From: Corynebacterium lactis
GTDB lineage: Bacteria; Actinomycetota; Actinomycetes; Mycobacteriales; Mycobacteriaceae
Assembly (NCBI RefSeq): GCF_900519355.1
Contig: NZ_ULHE01000005.1
Span: forward strand, 124,001-188,000
Direction of reading: 5' to 3'
DNA: 64,000 nt
Below the pieces are notes generated by a model, which made no database searches, was not told where the DNA came from, and saw nothing but the letters and a program-made list of their open reading frames with translations. Made by a program: the position numbers and the translations under genes. Positions 62,072-64,000 of the stretch are shown one piece after another. Numbering within the stretch: the first letter of the stretch is position 1; every line of letters starts with the position of its first letter.

Positions 62072-64000
62072 CTACTTCGCGGCCTCGATGGATTCCTTCG
62101 CAGCGGCGACGACCGCATCGGCGGTGATGCCGAACTTCTCGAAAAGCTCCTGGTACGGGGCGGAAGCGCCGAAGTGCTCCAGCGACACGGCGCGGCCTGC
62201 GTCTCCGATGTGGCGGTACCACGGCATTGCGACACCGGCCTCGACCGAAACGCGGGCGCGCACTGCCTTCGGCAGTACCGACTCGCGGTAGGCCTCGTCC
62301 TGCTTCTCGAACCAGTCGAGGCAGGGCACAGAGACGACGCGGGCGCTGACGCCCTCGCCACGCAGCTTCTCGGCGGCCTCGACGGCCAGGTGAACCTCGG
62401 AGCCGGTGCCCATCAGGATGACGTCCGGGACGTCCTTCTCGCCGTCGGAAAGCACGTACGCGCCGCGGCGGACACCCTCGGCGGCCTTCTCCTTGGTGCC
62501 CTCCAGAACAGGGACGTTCTGGCGGGTCAGGGCCAGCGCCTTCGGACCCTTCTCGCCTGCGAGGGCGGCAGCCCAGGCCGCGGCTGTCTCGTTGGCATCC
62601 GCCGGGCGCAGGGTGGACATCTCCGGGATGGCGCGAAGCGAAGCGAGCTGCTCGACCGGCTGGTGGGTCGGGCCGTCCTCGCCGAGGCCGATGGAGTCAT
62701 GGGTCCACACGTAAATCGGGGACAGGCCCATCAGCGCGGCCAGGCGAACGGCCGGGCGCATGTAGTCGGAGAAGATCAGGAAGGTTCCGCCATAGGGGCG
62801 AGTCCCGCCGTGGAGCATGATGCCGTTGAGGATCGAGCCCATCGCGTGCTCGCGGATGCCGAAGTGCAGGTTGCGGCCGTACGGGTCGGTGCTCCAGGTA
62901 CCCGTGGTGATCGACTTCGGGCCGAAGGAGGCCTCGCCCTTGAGCACCGTGTTGTTGGAGCCCGCGAGGTCAGCCGAGCCACCCCAGAGCTCCGGGAGCT
63001 CCTTGCCGAGGACCTGCAGGGCAGCCTCGGACGCCTTGCGGGTGGCCACGCCCTTCGCGTCCGGCTCCCAGGTCGGCAGCTCCGCATCGAAGCCCTCGGG
63101 CAGCTCGCCCGCGTTCAGTCGGTCCAGCAGGGCCTTGCGCTCCGGATTCGCCGCAGCCCACGCATCGAACTGTTCCTGCCACTGCGCGTGCGCCTTCTCG
63201 CCGCGGGCGGTCAGCTCGCGGGTGTGCTTCACGACGGCGTCGTCGACATCGAAGTTCTTCTCGGCATCGAAGCCGAGGGCCTGCTTAATACCGGCGATCT
63301 CCTCGCCGCCGAGGGCCGCGCCGTGGGAGGCGCCGGTGCCCATCTTGGTCGGCGAGGGGTAGGCGATAACGGTGCGGACGCGGATGAAGGTCGGGCGCTC
63401 GGTGTCCTTCTTGGCCTCTTCCACGGCGGCCTCCAGGGCCACGACATCCTCGCCGGATTCGACCTCGATGACCTGCCAGCCGTAGGCGCGGTAGCGGTCG
63501 GCGACGGACTCGGTGAAGGCGATGGTGGTGTCGTCCTCGATGGAGATGCCGTTGTCGTCCCAGAAGACGATGAGGTTGCCCAGCTGCTGGGTGCCCGCCA
63601 GGGACGAGGCCTCGGCGGTCACGCCCTCTTCGATGTCACCGTCGGAGGCGATGACGTAGACGTAGTGGTCGAAGGGCGACTCGCCGGCCGGGGCCTCCGG
63701 GTCGAACAGGCCGCGCTCCCGTCGTGAAGCCATGGCGAAGCCGACGGCGGAGGCCAGGCCCTGGCCCAGCGGGCCGGTGGTGATCTCGACGCCGTCGGTG
63801 TGGCCGTACTCCGGGTGGCCCGGGGTCAGCGCACCCCAGGTGCGCAGCGCCTTGAGATCATCGAGCTCGAGGCCGAAGCCACCCAGGTAGAGCTGGATGT
63901 ACTGGGTGAGGGAGGAGTGGCCACAGGAGAGGATGAAGCGGTCGCGGCCGATCCACTTCGTATCCTTCGGGTCGTGGCGCATGACGCGCTGGTACAGCGT
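62072..64000 (-). CDS. tkt: Transketolase, C-terminal part
   Basis: Thiamine-diphosphate enzyme transferring two-carbon units in the pentose-phosphate pathway. The frame is open to base 64000, so about 60 N-terminal residues are outside the window; 642 are visible. It shows DRFILSCGHSSLTQYIQLYL, the thiamine-binding SDGDIEEGVTAEASSLAG with FWDDNGISIEDD, the pyrimidine-domain LHFGIREHAMGSILNG (catalytic Glu), THDSIGLGEDGPTHQPVEQL and the C-terminal domain from about residue 500. It is the first gene of the minus-strand operon, read toward pgl. Confidence 0.97.
   Translation of the reverse strand, partial: TLYQRVMRHDPKDTKWIGRDRFILSCGHSSLTQYIQLYLGGFGLELDDLKALRTWGALTPGHPEYGHTDGVEITTGPLGQGLASAVGFAMASRRERGLFDPEAPAGESPFDHYVYVIASDGDIEEGVTAEASSLAGTQQLGNLIVFWDDNGISIEDDTTIAFTESVADRYRAYGWQVIEVESGEDVVALEAAVEEAKKDTERPTFIRVRTVIAYPSPTKMGTGASHGAALGGEEIAGIKQALGFDAEKNFDVDDAVVKHTRELTARGEKAHAQWQEQFDAWAAANPERKALLDRLNAGELPEGFDAELPTWEPDAKGVATRKASEAALQVLGKELPELWGGSADLAGSNNTVLKGEASFGPKSITTGTWSTDPYGRNLHFGIREHAMGSILNGIMLHGGTRPYGGTFLIFSDYMRPAVRLAALMGLSPIYVWTHDSIGLGEDGPTHQPVEQLASLRAIPEMSTLRPADANETAAAWAAALAGEKGPKALALTRQNVPVLEGTKEKAAEGVRRGAYVLSDGEKDVPDVILMGTGSEVHLAVEAAEKLRGEGVSARVVSVPCLDWFEKQDEAYRESVLPKAVRARVSVEAGVAMPWYRHIGDAGRAVSLEHFGASAPYQELFEKFGITADAVVAAAKESIEAAK

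Overview
The window is a high-GC actinobacterial chromosome segment, almost certainly from Corynebacterium or a close relative. The support is gene content and order (hisS, aspS, rarA, alaS, mltG; aroECKBQ, efp, nusB; pyrRBC-carAB-pyrF; mihF, gmk, rpoZ, coaBC, metK, priA, def, fmt, rsmB, rpe; rib genes; uvrC, rapZ, yvcK, whiA; gap, pgk, tpiA, ppc, secG; and tkt-tal-zwf-opcA-pgl on the other strand), many GTG starts, OpcA beside Zwf, the actinobacterial integration host factor MihF, WhiA, and an EF-P with a PGKGP loop. The gene order matches the conserved core of this group as I know it; no database search was possible.

Layout. 1-5.1 kb: end of the (p)ppGpp synthetase/hydrolase, a membrane-anchored cyclophilin (minus strand), a metallo-beta-lactamase-fold hydrolase, hisS and a zinc peptidase (minus strand). 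5.4-13.3 kb: aspS, an uncharacterised APH-like kinase, rarA, alaS, ruvX. 13.4-20.6 kb: mltG, the shikimate cluster aroE/aroC/aroK/aroB/aroQ interrupted by an A24 peptidase, and pepQ. 20.8-30.8 kb: efp, nusB and the complete UMP-synthesis operon except the dihydroorotate dehydrogenase gene. 31.1-41.1 kb: mihF, gmk, rpoZ, coaBC, metK, priA, def, fmt, rsmB, rpe. 41.1-45.2 kb: the riboflavin operon and a PH-domain membrane protein. 45.2-50.3 kb: uvrC-rapZ-yvcK-whiA. 50.5-57.1 kb: lower glycolysis, PEP carboxylase and secG. 57.3-64.0 kb: the pentose-phosphate operon on the minus strand, with tkt running off the window.

Two features stand out. First, ten otherwise well-conserved genes carry eleven reading-frame breaks, all between 1.5 and 43.4 kb. 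Ten are repaired by adding one base, many of them beside G/C-rich stretches; the eleventh (the second in priA) needs two added or one removed. Since several of these genes are normally essential, sequencing or consensus errors are much more likely than gene decay. I annotate them as full-length genes with the break noted. Second, the regulatory DNA is readable: at least eight genes have a -10-like hexamer exactly 7-8 nt before the start codon and no Shine-Dalgarno sequence (leaderless mRNAs); the pyr operon has a PyrR binding-loop motif next to the pyrR ribosome-binding site; and several strong hairpin terminators mark the transcript ends.

I found no tRNA or rRNA gene, insertion sequence, prophage, CRISPR array, defence system or toxin-antitoxin pair. 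This is backbone chromosome, and I cannot support a claim for a novel multigene system.
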